From Sinonovacula constricta (taxonomy: Eukaryota; Mollusca; Bivalvia; Cardiida; Solecurtidae): a DNA stretch of 64,000 bases. Under the pieces are notes generated by a model that made no database searches, was not told the origin of the DNA, and saw only the letters and a list, made by a program, of their open reading frames with translations. The stretch is from positions 36,071,203 through 36,135,202 of the forward strand of contig CM017572.1 in the NCBI GenBank assembly GCA_007844125.1, written 5' to 3'. Positions within the stretch are counted from its first letter, which is position 1, and every line of letters starts with the position of its first letter. The position numbers and the translations under genes were made by a program. Positions 38,869 through 50,600 of the stretch are shown piece after piece.

Positions 38869-39683
38869 ACTGTCTGATACCACCTTTAAGTTAAAAAATA
38901 TATGTCACAATTTCTTAATTGTTTTTCACAATTGTTTTAATCGTTTGCGTCGCCTTTGATGTTTCGCATCAGCGGTTTTCCTGCATTGGGCTATATTGCT
39001 CCCGTACAGACTGACACAGCAAAATATCATCGATTACGACATCACAAATGACGAACAAGCTAAATAAATAAAACACTATCCTGTTGTACCTGAATAGAAA
39101 ATTATAAAACAACATTGGAAATCAATTATAAATTTAATAAATTCATCAAAAATGTTTATAAATTAACAAGACCAATGTATAAAAACAAAAGGTTCGCGTA
39201 TTTTTCCGTTTATTTAGGTAAAGACGCCCAGGTCGATGAGTGAATTGCAAATACGCGACAAAATACCACCGACATATCTTTTATCTGATACTTGCTCCTT
39301 TAGTCGAAGACGCTGCAATTTAAAATGGATTCCAATATTACCTCTATTTACTAGATTATATGTAAACAGGCTTGCTTTTAAACTATTTTGTTGTCTTCAT
39401 ACCAGGCAGACCAAAATTTTTAAAGCAATCCGCATTAGGAAACATTCCCGATATGATTATATACTGATCGAAAAAAGAAACGCCTAACTTAAACAACACG
39501 CTATGCACGGTAACATAATGTAGAGATTTAAATAAACTTCAAATTTACATTTGAAAAAAAATATTTGAAGTTTTATTAATAAGGCTCGTGATTTACAGTA
39601 TAGTGCCAGTAGATATACATTCTAATTTGCCCTTGGCCAAGTGTTTTCTTATATCGGGCGGCCGTGCTCTACTAGTAAATACC

Positions 39684-39985
39684 GGCCGCAATAGCTCAAG
39701 TGGTAGAGCGTCGGCTTGCGGATCGGGAGGTCGTGGGTTCAAACCCCGGCCGGGTAAAAACCAAAGACTTTAAAGTTGGTAATAGTGGCTTCTCTCCTAA
39801 CGCTCGGGGCTAAGAGGACAGCATTACGCCTGACTCGTCGGTGTCAGTATAATGGACCGGCCGGGTTCAGTCCCTGGGCATATCATAAGTGCCCCTGTGC
39901 TATAATGATAGAAATGTTGCTGCACACTATCGGCAAAAATGCCGGTAAATCCCAGAAATCCATCCCTTTAGGCCAAGGCAAACAG
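39684..39985 (+). mobile_element. tRNA-derived SINE (S1), copy 3
   Basis: Best-preserved head, 39,684-39,755: GGCCGCAATAGCTCAAGTGG, B box GGGTTCAAACCCC. The acceptor-side arms and the T arm pair, the anticodon stem does not. Confidence 0.88.
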
Positions 39986-40497
39986 GGTAAATGTGAAAGT
40001 GACAAAGCCACAGGGATGAGACATAACACAAAGTACTAAAAACCAGCGGTTACAGCCGTGGAATGGTCCGTCGGCAAAAAAAAACCGATTTAGATTCTTA
40101 AACCTGGTTTGTGGAGCGCCCAAACTTCGCATTTCCTGAAGGGTTTTTTTATCAAACAAACAGAGTAAATAAAAAAAAAATACCCCATCAAAGTGAGACA
40201 TCTAACAATAAGCATCGGCATCGGTATCGGTATTATATACAGCAATCGTTGTAATAGATTTTAAAAATGGCCAGAATAAGAGCCGTATTTTAAGTACTTT
40301 TATTGTCGGAAAATATTTTGGGTGTTCTTACAAGTTTGGTTTTCTTTTATAAACCGATTCATATTTTTCTTCATTGACGTGTTCGTAAAATTACACAACA
40401 GTGACAAACACACCGGACGTTTAGATTCTGTTATATTCTTTTTTAGAGAATACAAAATGCCAGCATAAGCTATAAATGAGATGTTACTGTTGTATTT

Positions 40498-40926
40498 CCT
40501 TTGGTGGACATTGGACTTTGGTTCCTCAATTCCATCTTCACATGAACAGGATGCTACAATTATTTACTCTTAACAAGTCATTTTTTTCTTGATTCAAAAA
40601 GTTAATTTCATTTACTATTAACAAATGTTTGTAGTTATTCTAGTCGAAATACGACCCATCTCTCTTCTAAACACTATGTGGACATTATTTTTCAATGACG
40701 TCACTACTTTCGTCATACCTTATCATATAAATCGTCAGAGCTTGGACATTTATTCAAATGGATCAGTTTTTTTTTTCATAGCTTGTATTTGATAAACCCA
40801 TCAGGAAGTGCGAGGTTAGAGCTCTTTAAAACCGGTTTAAGCATCCCCGTCGGTCTATATTGTCGACTAACCGTTCCAAGGCGGTAATTGTCAGGTTTCT
40901 TCATTTTGTTTAATGACTCATTACAG
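40498..40926 (-). repeat. X repeat, copy 5
   Basis: Nearly identical to copy 4, inside tandem unit 2. Confidence 0.85.
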
Positions 40927-42418
40927 ACTGTCTGATACCACCTTTAAGTTAAAAAATATATGTCACAATTTCTTAATTGTTTTTCACAATTGTTTTAATC
41001 GTTTGCGTCGCCTTTGATGTTTCGCATCAGCGGTTTTCCTGCATTGGGCTATATTGCTCCCGTACAGACTGACACAGCAAAATATCATCGATTACGACAT
41101 CACAAATGACGAACAAGCTAAATAAATAAAACACTATCCTGTTGTACCTGAATAGAAAATTATAAAACAACATTGGAAATCAATTATAAATTTAATAAAT
41201 TCATCAAAAATGTTTATAAATTAACAAGACCAATGTATAAAAACAAAAGGTTCGCGTATTTTCCCGTTTATTTAGGTAAAGACGCCCAGGTCGATGAGTG
41301 AATTGCAAATACGCGACAAAATACCACCGACATATCTTTTATCTGATACTTGCTCCTTTAGTCGAAGACGCTGCAATTTAAAATGGATTCCAATATTACC
41401 TCTATTTACTAGATTATATGTAAACAGGCTTGCTTTTAAACTATTTTGTTGTCTTCATACCAGGCAGACCAAAATTTTTAAAGCAATCCGCATTAGGAAA
41501 CATTCCCAATATGATTATATACTGATCGAAAAAAGAAACGCCTAACTTAAACAACACGCTATGCACGGTAACATAATGTAGAGATTTAAATAAACTTCAA
41601 ATTTACATTTGAAAAAAATTATTTGAAGTTTTATTAATAAGGCTCGTGATTTACAGTATAGTGCCAGTAGATATACATTCTAATTTGCCCTTGGCCAAGT
41701 GTTTTCTTATATCGGGCGGCCGTGCTCTACTAGTAAATACCGGCCGCAATAGCTCAAGTGGTAGAGCGTCGGCTTGCGGATCGGGAGGTCGTGGGTTCAA
41801 ACCCCGGCCGGGTAAAAACCAAAGACTTTAAAGTTGGTAATAGTGGCTTCTCTCCTAACGCTCGGGGCTAAGAGGACAGCATTACGCCTGACTCGTCGGT
41901 GTCAGTATAATGGACCGGCCGGGTTCAGTCCCTGGGAATATCATAAGTGCCCCTGTGCTACAATAGAAATGTTGCTGCACACTATCGGCAAAAATGCCGG
42001 TAAATCCCAGAAATCCATCCCTTAAGGCCAAGGCAAACAGGGTAAATGTAAAAGTGACAAAGCCGCAGGGATGAGACATAACACAAAGTACTAAAAACCA
42101 GCGGTTACAGCCGTGGAATGGTCCGTCGGCAATAAGACCGATTTAGATTCTTAAACCTAGTTTGTGGAGCGCCCAAACTTCGCATTTCCTGAAGGTTTTT
42201 TTTATTAAACAAACAGTGTAAATAAAAATACCCCATCAAAGTGAGACATCTAACAATAAGCATCGGCATCGGTATCGGTATTTTATACAGCAATCGTTGT
42301 AATAGATTTTAAAAGTGGCTAGAATAAGTATTTAAAGTAGTTTTATTGTCGGAAAATGATTTGGGTGTTCTTACAAGTTTGTTTTTCTTTTACAAACCGG
42401 TCAATATTTTTCTTTATT
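40927..42418 (+). repeat. 2.05-kb tandem unit 3, truncated
   Basis: Same start as units 1 and 2, but it stops about 1.49 kb in, at TCTTTATTGACGT, before its X repeat. It is more diverged than unit 2 in its last third. Confidence 0.9.
41742..42040 (+). mobile_element. tRNA-derived SINE (S1), copy 4
   Basis: Head 41,742-41,813 as in copy 3, followed by the S1 body with a four-base deletion near 41,960. Confidence 0.88.
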
Positions 42419-42590
42419 GACGTCTCGGGGGCTAAGGGGGCTAAGGGCTAAGGGAACAGCATAACGCCTGACTCGTCGTTGTCAGTACAATGGACCGGCC
42501 GGGTTCAGTCCCAGGGCACCTGTGCTATAATGATAGAAATGTTGCTGCGCAGTATCGGCAAAAATGCCAGCTAATCCCATCCCCCATCCC
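42419..42590 (+). mobile_element. SINE S1 body fragment, headless
   Basis: GGGGCTAAGG is repeated two to three times, followed by GACTCGTCGTTGTCAGTACA, GGACCGGCCGGGTTCAGTCC and ATGTTGCTGCGCAGTATCGG. The tRNA head is missing. Confidence 0.75.
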
Positions 42591-45500
42591 CATCACATCA
42601 CTTGTGAACAACGCCTTTGCATTAGAATGGGAATATTTCCGAGACATTTCTAATGGAATCGGCAAAACTATATCTATTGACACAAAAGACATGTCTGATT
42701 TATTTTGGATCAATTGTGTCGTATTATCATCTTATACTTTGTCTTTAGAAAAGTTAATTTACTTCTGTTAAGCTTATGTTTCACGTGAAATCAAATTTCA
42801 TTGACCTTACATTTTATTTGTTACCTGCAGAGTATTGCCAAAACAAACATCAGTATTAAACTAAGCAATTTCAGACTAGGGTTTTCTATTAACATCGATA
42901 TTGGCTGTAGAAATTGGACATGATATCTGACCTGTATAGTTAATATATTTTGATATTCTATTTTGCAGAAAATGCATATGAGAAGTGTCATCGAGTATAT
43001 TAGATGGCTATCATAATATTAGACACACGTTTGTAAGAGTCATACGTTAATACTAAATATTAACCAATATACCTTACCACTTGTCAGATATGTTTTATTT
43101 AATTTTAAAATGCCTTTAAATTCTTTGCACTCTGAAGTATCAAAAACTGAAAGTTCTTTGCTTCTACCCCAACAAAACATGTCATCTAGCTTTAATGTGT
43201 TCACATAAATCTACAGTTTAACTTCTTCCTGTATATGTTGCCCTTCCTGAAACAGATGTCGTTCAAAGCATGTTTTTCTCTTTACATTAGAGAAGATATT
43301 TCTTTAATCCTAATAAAAGGTTTAATAAATAACCAAAGATTTGTTTCCGGATTGCATTAACATTGCATGAGTATATTTCCGACTAAATTTAATTAAAACA
43401 AATCCTAAAATGAAACAATTTATATGAACCTTAGACGAACAGTGAAAGATGAGTAGCTGCCATTGATTGAATTTTTATAAAACTTTGCCGGACTGGCAAG
43501 TACTAAGCCTAGTTTTACATATCATTTGCATGTCATGACGGGCTTAACTTCAAATGACTGAAAAACATTTACTTACTATATTAAATTTATTTTGTCTGCA
43601 AACATTTATGTCACTTTTAAAAATGTCCAGTTTCTTTAATATTGCTATTAAATAAAAGAAATCTTACCAACTTTTCGAAAATTAAGTCTATTTTTAGATT
43701 CTCATTAAAATTTACGAAAATTAATAAAGTCTGATTTTCATAGCTGACACATGACCACCATGGCAAATGTATAACCTTATACATCTTTAACCATGTGATT
43801 GGAAATGTTATAAGCATTCTTTTCTAATCATACCCTTATCAAAATTCTATGACGGTTGCCACGCAAACCCCTCAATTTTTTATATTGTCCAAATGAGTTT
43901 ATATTTGAGTACGAAGCGAATTCCGGTTCTAGACACCTAATCGAACAATTTGGTACCTATGAAAAAATGTTCGAGGGGGGGGGGCGCTTACCAGACCTAG
44001 CTGCCGGACTATTAGCTATCTTAACGTTATCAGATCAAAAATATTTAATGCCGCCGAGAGATTCTCGAGATACATAACGCATCAAAGCGTCCATTGCAGA
44101 AAAGTTGCGAAGTTATAAGATTAAGTCATCCTCATCCTTAATAAGTTCAATTATATAACATTTGACAAAACGTGTTTTAAGAATAGAACGCCTTATGCCA
44201 TCATGTGGCAGGATATATTAGTGTATACGTCTTAGTCGGGTTTTTTTTTTTCTGACAAAAATAGCACATTACAGGTATGTTGAAAACTTTTTTATTATGC
44301 TTTTCATATTATATATTTTCTCAGTGGTTTCAGTTCTGCAAGTGCATGTCACAAACCGCGTTGATATCAGTACAAAACAAAGCGCAAAAAAAACGCTTTT
44401 TAATCATATAAATGTGACTTGCAGTATTTTACATCAACTATAATACATTTATACTACATTACAAAGGAAAACAGCGGACATTTAAATAATATTAGCAGTT
44501 ACCGTAAGGAAAATGCATTGCTTTTAAAGTACACGATTACCGGACAAGTTGTTGTGACTACAAGAAAACGGTTACTTCAAGCCAAGATTTGGATAGCCAT
44601 TGGTGGAATTCTGTCTATAACCCTTATCGCCCTCTTTATCGTCCAGGGAACACCATTTTTAGAAACATCTTTGAGAGGGTTTTTTCGTTTCAATATGGCT
44701 GAGCCACCACCCACGGCTTAACCGGAGTAACAGAAGAGGGTGCGAGTACCTTCGACTACCAGTATAAATAAATGCGCCAGCGAAATAACAACCAGAAAGA
44801 TGGTTAATTAATGTTACCTTTGGATACACACAATGTTTTTAAAGCAACTAATATACCCATACATATTCGTGCACAAAATGAGGGGAGCTTAGGATATTTG
44901 TAATTGGTTTAACCTAAGCCCAACAGAGCTCTGCGGTAGAAAGTTATATGAATTAGTACTGCAAAGTTCACTGAAATACAGAATCCCTAACATGAATTTT
45001 CCGAAGCGGACAATCCGTCACCTCTGTTGTGTCTCATCAGCTATGTAAAGCATGCTTTACATGTTATTAATAATTTATAAAACAACGACATTTATTTAAT
45101 CTATTATCGATGCACTACACGCTTGTTGGTCCGATTGTTTTGATGTTTTGTTGAAAAAAGAACATCTATGTAATCATGCAAACATATTTATTTAAGATCA
45201 TCAATCAAACTCTGCAGTTATGCTATATTTTTCAGTTCTTAAGTTCACATAAATAATAATAAAAACCGAGACAATCCAATATAACCCCGTTTAAAACTAC
45301 AAAATTTCATGAAATTGCTGCATTACAGAACTTAATTTTCGGAGGAAAAATCGCGGAAGGTCGTTTTTGTCCAGATCGGAAAATTCCTCGTCGAGATTCT
45401 GCTCGCCTTGAAAAATTCCCAGCTGAGATTATGTCCGCTTTGGTAAATTCGCGGGAGAGATTGTGTCAGCATATGCCAAAATGACAAGAAGGGTTTTCGT

Positions 45501-45685
45501 CCGGGCGAAATTTCTTCAACCCCGGATTTTTAGTGACCAATAAGCAATGTAAAATGCATGTAAGAAAATATGAATTCCTACTGTATGAGCACTGCAATAT
45601 GCGTTAGGTTGTGAAACTGGCACATGAAAAAGGTATTTATATGCCAGCTAGTTGTATGTTACAACAAAATGTGATGAGTCATAAT
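42591..45685. other. Mostly unique AT-rich DNA
   Basis: No convincing gene. 43,940-44,015 repeats the G-tract element of 35.0 kb. A 100-codon frame at 44,419-44,721 (+) holds a hydrophobic stretch (IWIAIGGILSITLIALFIV) and ends in a stop; I see no splice context or known domain. 45,345-45,520 holds a weak GAGATT/AAATTC-type repeat. Confidence 0.5.
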
Positions 45686-45689
45686 AGGT

Positions 45690-45985
45690 AAATAAGAAAA
45701 GGTCCTATCAAAATTACCACAGATATTTAAATCTAAACTACATCTAGACAAAGACAAACAGCGTAAATTTAAATATAACAAAACACAGAGACGAGACATA
45801 ACACACAAAAAAGGAAAAAAACAGCAGTTACCACCTCGGAATGGTCAGTCGGCAAAAGGACCGACTGGGCTGCTTAAATCTGGTTTGTGGAGCACTCCAA
45901 CCTCACATTTCCTGAAGGTTTTTCTCTCAAACAAACTGTGTAAATAGAATCTCCCTTTAAAATGAGACAACTCACAGTAAGCTTC
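45690..45985 (+). repeat. Y repeat, isolated copy
   Basis: ATTACCACAGATATTTAAAT, GACGAGACATAACACACAAA, GGAATGGTCAGTCGGCAAAA, TTTGTGGAGCACTCCAACCT, then AAACAAACTGTGTAAATAGA. Confidence 0.75.
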
Positions 45986-46499
45986 TGCATCGGGAGTTAA
46001 AACAGATTAAATAAACTAGTGTAAATAAACATCAACATATGTACAATATAAACAGTAGATAGAAGCCTCGGCAACCTAAAAGTTTCAAATGAGAGAGTAG
46101 TTTGAAATAAAACTGCCCAAGCGATACCGAATAATAAGAACAAGTTAATGACGTCATTCAATCCGGAGATATCATATGCCAAAAGTTTCAAAAGTGGAAT
46201 TTAGTAAAAACACGAAAGAAATTGTCGAATTTTAGAAAACAATCAAACCAACAAAACAAAATGTATTATTGTAATAAGTTAATAGGTAATAAGTTTCACA
46301 TTATATATCATAAAAAGCAGAGAATTTATCCGCAAATGTCATATTTTATAATAAAGGTACAAAAATCCCGATGTTATACCTACTGTTCAATCTCACCTAA
46401 AGAGCATTGAGACTGCTCAAGTTGTCTTTTTTATATAGGGCACGACTGGAGAGATGAAGAGACCAGTAATCCAACAGTGGCTGTCCGATTATGGCTTTA

Positions 46500-46925
46500 A
46501 GTCAAAATACAGTAAATCCAACAATTACCGCCTTGGAACAGCCAATCGGAGAAGAAAATATGACAAGGTCCCATGTCTTACAGTGCTCTGAACTAGCATT
46601 TTCGGAGGGATTTCTCAAATGAAAGCAGTGAAAAGATCCATAATAAACAAAACTGTCCATGTGATGACGTATTCTTAGACCTAAATTATCTATAAATTAT
46701 TTATACATTTTTATTAAGAAAGTAGTGAAGTTAAAATAAACATGTCCGCATTGTGATAGCTGAGAACATAGGTATTGTTTCTTAAAGAAATTCATACAAA
46801 TTTTGATTGGTAAAGAATTTATATGTTTGAATGAAAGACAAAACCATAGAGAAAACATGTCAATATTGTAGCCTCATGTTTATGTCTAGATGGAAATGAA
46901 GTCCAGTGTATGTCAACGGAATTTA
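46500..46925 (+). repeat. X repeat, copy 6 (diverged)
   Basis: CAATTACCGCCTTGGAACAG, TTTCTCAAATGAAAGCAGTG and GATGGAAATGAAGTCCAGTG keep the X block order with many substitutions. Confidence 0.6.
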
Positions 46926-47623
46926 CACGTAACACTCCGATTAGGATTAATAAAATGACAACATAGCTTACATGCAGGGAGAGATTTTTAACGACCACCA
47001 CACTGCACAAGTAAATGTTTTGAAATCATGGATAAAAAAAATATGGCAAGGTCCTTTGAATACTGCGACATGCATTTAAATTTGAAAAATCACAGGACAA
47101 AAGTATTTAATGTCGGTCGGTCAGATCAGTTTAAAAAGTGTTATTGAAAGTACTGTCCTAGAAGTGCGGATGTCTTCGCACTCGAGTAAATGCAACACGT
47201 GAACGCGAATGCACGATCAGCACAAAGAAACTGCACGCCACACGCATGCGGTACATAGGCTAGACGCACGCTGATAGAACTCCAAAATGGTAAACGTCGA
47301 CGCTTGCATTCCTGTCATTTGTATTCCGTTGGATGTGTAGATGCTAAACACCAGAGTCGCTCACTTTGATAGAAAAGTTGTATTTACCGATTGTCTTTGA
47401 AAAAATTCTCACGAAATACTGAAGCGCTCTTCATACCAGGTTAAGGCAACCCAGTCGCTCATTATTCTTTCTGAATCGGTAACATTTCTTTGTTGTCTTT
47501 ATGTGTATAATATCAATGCTTTTGCCATTTAAACATTGTCTTATGTCAGTTCAAGTTGCATATATGCAGATATTGTCACAGGATGTTTTTTATTTTTTTC
47601 CTATACATGTTATATCTTTTTAG
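46926..47623. other. Upstream region of the PAN-repeat gene
   Basis: No coding signal. A stronger pyrimidine tract with TTTTTAG ends at 47,623, six bases before the start codon, so a 5' untranslated exon and the promoter probably lie further upstream. I could not place a TATA box or transcription start with confidence. Confidence 0.4.
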
Positions 47624-47628
47624 CCAAA

Positions 47629-47689
47629 ATGAAAGGACTTACTGTTTTGGTTGTCATGACATCAGTATTTCTACACGTCTTATGCCAAG
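47629..47689 (+). CDS. Exon 1 coding part: signal peptide
   Basis: ATG at 47,629 in context CCAAAATGA. It encodes MKGLTVLVVMTSVFLHVLCQ, with Lys at position 2, a hydrophobic core and a likely cleavage site after Cys or Gln. One base (G) follows before the donor GTAAGT, giving phase 1. The acceptor-like tract just upstream (TATATCTTTTTAG) implies a non-coding exon before it. Confidence 0.75.
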
Positions 47690-50600
47690 GTAAGTTGGAT
47701 TCTTTCTGGTAAGAGTTGTTGTTTGTTGTGTATGGTGTTAATGAATTTGGGAGAAGATACATCGCAGCAAAACAATGATGGCTATCATTGTTGTTGTTTG
47801 TGGTGAAGTTACCACCGGAACATAATATCTCACCACATTAAGACATTTTTCGATTCAATCATACAACAAGATGTTTGTAATAAGTATAAATAATAATAAC
47901 TTATGATACTGTAAGATTTTGAAATCTTTTTTCTTTCAATAGATAAAAGTACACAACTATCAGAAAAAGAAAAAAGTGATGGAGTATGTTATACATGTCT
48001 TTTTAGATATCTTTATTTTTATTTGTCAAGTTGTAAATTTTATCTGCATAACTCATATTGCGGTGTTTCATGTCTTACAATTCAATAATACCATCTTAAC
48101 TTTAAAACGATATGTTTACAGATAGTTAATAGTTGACAGATATATTTTATACGTATAGCCTACCACACGTTGACTTGCCATATCTCACAAGACCGACACT
48201 ATGTTATACCAGAGCGCTAATACTATATTTTAAAATGGCAATTACTATCATTTATTTTTATTCTTTTTCCTGGCAGATTGTCCAAACCCAACTATTCAAA
48301 CCTGCAAGAACTGCAGGAATGACGCATCCTGCTCTTATTCAATATACGTCAGCTGGGTCAATTCGGAGGAAGTGTGTGTGTCGCATCTCCTAAACGGGTC
48401 TCTATGTGACTCAAACAGCACGTGCGCCGGAGGATATTGGAATGTAAACGATCAACGTTGTTACATATACCGGGACTGTAGCCGGGTGGATCGCCGAGCC
48501 GGAGACAGATACATGCGAACATCTTGCAACGGGGGTACGTTTCGGCGCATAATAATATGAATATATCTGTCCATATATGCCCATATCAGCATTATTACTG
48601 ATATACAATAAGGAACATCTAGTAAGATCAACTTCCACACTTATCTCAGAAGTCTCTTCCTCAGAAAGTGTTTGTGTTCAATATTTTGCCAAAGAACTTA
48701 TTTTCAAGTCAGCTTCTCCGGTTGTTAAGTCTTGTCCAACTCGGGGATTCAGGGACGAGCACGAGATCAAAACTTGATAACCACTAAGGAAACGTGACCG
48801 CTGTGATGACGTATATTTTTATAACTTCGTCATATAAACTCTGCGACCCTAGAGGAATATACGTTGTTATTACATCATAATGCAGCACTTTCTTACATTT
48901 TACCCAAAGCTACTTTTTGTCGTAGATTTGTACAACACACAAAGTTTGAATTCAGCACACAGTACCAAGTCATGTTCTATTGCTATAGGCTTACAAGCTA
49001 TCTTTTTTGGAGATACTTAATAGCAAAGTCCACCAGTCAGACACAGTGTGTTAAGTATTTTTCTGCTGATATAAAACATAGTTAGTCTCTTTATACTATC
49101 GGTAAACCTACTTATATATAGCTATTGATGTTAATCTTATGTATAAGGATATTAAGAACTTGTTCTGTAGGTTTTGAGCCGTGTATAATTTGCAAATGCT
49201 TGCATATGACAAACACATTAGGAAGTGAGAGGTTAGAGCTCTGTAAAAACCGGGTTAAGCACCACAATCGGTCCATACTGCCGACTGGCCGTTCCAAGGT
49301 GGTAACTGTCGGGTTTGCTCGTTTTGTAAAATGACTCATCACGGATTTGTTCTTACTTTTACATTTGACTTCTATGTGAATACCTTTGACCTGTGCCTTT
49401 TCAAATTTTGGTATATGTTGCAATGCTCATAGGACTTTGTCATACATAATCTTACTTTCGGACCGGTTAAAATCAGCTGGCTTATAACAGTGCACTTACC
49501 GAATCCTAATAGTATGACATAATAAATAATATCTGGAATCGTTAGCTTCTTTTTTACATTTTTAATCAATTTAATTCGAAAGTGGAGATCACATGATCAT
49601 TAACGCAAATTGTGAATTTACATTATTTTAAAATATATTAGTTTAACTGAGGCGTCCTGAAACACTACGTGTATAAACATCGGAGCTTATGGGTAAACAA
49701 CACGCCTTGAAGTTACTTGTGAAAGGAGTCATGCAGAGTCAAGAACTTGTCGCCAGGGATCAGCCAAGAATAAAAATAATAACATAGTCATATGAGCGCT
49801 GCAACATATACACCAAAAATTTGAAAAGGCACAGGGCATAGGTCGATATCCAGAATCAACCCATTTTCTGTACAAGAAAAAATGAAAAAAATGATCCAGT
49901 AAAATTTGCTCGTGAGAAAGAATACTGAAAAGTAAACATAGCCAGGGGACTTATAATAACTTTTATACCAACGAAAAGAATCCATATCAATTTGAAAGAA
50001 AACGTTCCAAATGGTGTCTTATTTTAAAACCGGCTAAAACCAACTAATGACGTAATATGCTAGCGACGAATGACGTTATTCTAAACAATAATGTCGAGTT
50101 TGTCTTCAGGTGAGAACGTAGTATTTCTTTTCTTGAAATTGTGCAAACGGTTGTAGTAGCTTTTTTTAAAATAAGATTACATTGTAACATACCTAACCTC
50201 CAAACTTGCTCTGCATACCTTACATGGGTTTATAGTTCGTTTTGCAACTCCAAGCGGAATCTGAAAAGTTTTTCAGGAAGGGGAGTGGGTGCGGGGAGTT
50301 GAATTGGAAATATGTTTACATTTCGGGCCAGCAACTATATTTATCACAAGGTTCCCGCTTCTTCATTCACTAAAACTACATAAAGTGTCTTAGAAACCAC
50401 ATTTTTGTCCCTGTGACTAATTTTAATTGCACAAACTTGGGTGTGTTTTTTTCTAGTTTTTGTTTCTAATTATTTTAAAATCTGTTTATCCCGCATATGC
50501 ATAAAGACTGCCCCCGGTACGAAGTGTACTCCTACCCAGGTGAAGGTGCGGACCCAAGCTGCTCACCCCTTCAAACCCTTTCCGGTCTAAGCGAGAAATC

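Larger units (their letters stand above)
38869..40926 (+). repeat. 2.05-kb tandem unit 2
   Basis: Near-identical to unit 1 with the same order of parts. The 83-residue frame recurs at 39,236-39,487. Unit length 2,058 bases. Confidence 0.92.

Noticed and set aside
39684..39755. A functional tRNA gene at the SINE heads (also 28.6, 37.6, 41.7 and 51.1 kb)
   Set aside because: A and B boxes are present but the anticodon stem is mispaired and each head continues into a SINE body; they are tRNA-derived SINE promoters.
37188..41545. 83-residue frame (MSELQIRDKIPPTYLL...) repeated in three tandem units and in the inverted copy at 28.9-29.1 kb
   Set aside because: The units are near-identical overall, so conservation means nothing. 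In the inverted copy the three residue differences I compared are all amino-acid-changing, and a one-base deletion shifts the frame.
44419..44721. 100-codon frame with a hydrophobic segment
   Set aside because: There are no splice sites in matching phase, no known domain and no sign of a neighbour exon; left as a note only.
48577..49085. Frames of 66 and 73 codons in the A1-B1 intron
   Set aside because: They lack the cysteine pattern and the phase 1-1 splice signals shared by all true exons of the gene.
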